64,000 nucleotides of DNA, from the NCBI GenBank assembly GCA_023229525.1, contig JALNZC010000011.1, positions 30,615 through 94,614 of the forward strand. The letters are read 5' to 3'. Positions within the stretch are counted from its first letter, which is position 1. The number at the start of each line of letters is the position of its first letter. The notes under the pieces are model-generated. The model was not told the origin of the DNA, searched no databases, and saw only the letters and a program-made list of their open reading frames with translations. This document shows, piece by piece, positions 63,961 to 64,000 of this stretch. The position numbers were made by a program, and so were the translations under genes. The DNA is from Bacteroidales bacterium (lineage in GTDB: Bacteria; Bacteroidota; Bacteroidia; Bacteroidales; FEN-979).

Positions 63961-64000
63961 ATGACAAGGATGACATTTAAATTAAAATTAAAAGACCGTG
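63961..64000 (+). CDS. Start of an unidentified gene, cut by the window end
   Basis: An ATG follows the promoter and reads MTRMTFKLKLKDR before the window ends. Thirteen residues are too few to name a family. A transposase or a small cytosolic protein are both possible. The predicted permease genes of the exporter would be expected here but these residues do not look like a membrane protein. Confidence 0.35.
   Translation, partial: MTRMTFKLKLKDR

Overview
The window comes from a member of the Bacteroidota, most likely an environmental Bacteroidales-type genome. The evidence is consistent: promoters of the TTTG-N20-TAnnTTTG kind (the clearest is 35408-35439), almost no Shine-Dalgarno sequences, an Oar-like TonB-dependent receptor, a PorZ-like type IX secretion protein, a Por-type deiminase with a type IX sorting tail, and queA, ispD, lysS, recO, miaB, topA and ruvC in a non-proteobacterial order. 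The genus cannot be fixed from the sequence.

Region 1 (1-5128) is accessory DNA. A putative regulator is followed by a compact + strand cassette. It encodes two related DUF6266-like small proteins bracketing a lipoprotein with a C-terminal membrane anchor (unimolecular-spanin layout), two small holin-like membrane proteins and a GH108 endolysin. No phage head, tail, integrase or terminase gene lies beside it, so it is either a phage lysis remnant or a domesticated release/secretion module (type X-like). Downstream is a graveyard of IS21-family fragments (istA start, two istB ends).

Region 2 (5129-20713) is a defence-type island, almost all on the minus strand. Read 5' to 3', a tightly packed operon encodes a SNF2-type helicase, a YhcG/DUF1016 PD-(D/E)XK nuclease, a TrlF PHP-ATPase, a type III-like DNA adenine methyltransferase (Mod), its helicase-nuclease partner (Res) and a small membrane protein. 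A separate overlapping pair of unknown genes follows (188 aa, possibly nuclease-like, then 441 aa). A YegP/DUF1508 protein and a 46-residue lysine-rich protein lie upstream of the operon.

Region 3 (20714-34642) is mostly household and envelope genes: a CHAD-like and a HEPN-like hypothetical protein, a single-domain CBM48 protein, a GH13 alpha-glucosidase coupled to a GT4 glycosyltransferase, an LpxH-like phosphoesterase, a second GT4, an Oar-like TonB receptor, a Pit phosphate transporter with its DUF47 partner, a START-domain protein, a secreted alpha/beta hydrolase and a CAU-anticodon tRNA.

Region 4 (34747-55379) is core: HAD phosphatase, queA-ispD, a GT2, a flippase-like membrane protein, ruvC, topA with an arginase-like protein, miaB, a polysaccharide export pair (Wza-like lipoprotein; Wzc-like tyrosine kinase broken by a one-base frameshift just before a Tyr-Gly repeat tail), cysD-cysN, porZ-recO and lysS.

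Region 5 (55369-64000) holds a secreted agmatine/peptidyl-arginine deiminase, a LysM lytic transglycosylase, and a TetR-controlled efflux operon (TetR, TolC, HlyD-like lipoprotein, DUF2147, ABC ATPase). The expected membrane permease is not next to the ATPase. Instead there is an octanucleotide tandem repeat, then a new promoter and the first codons of a gene that runs off the window.
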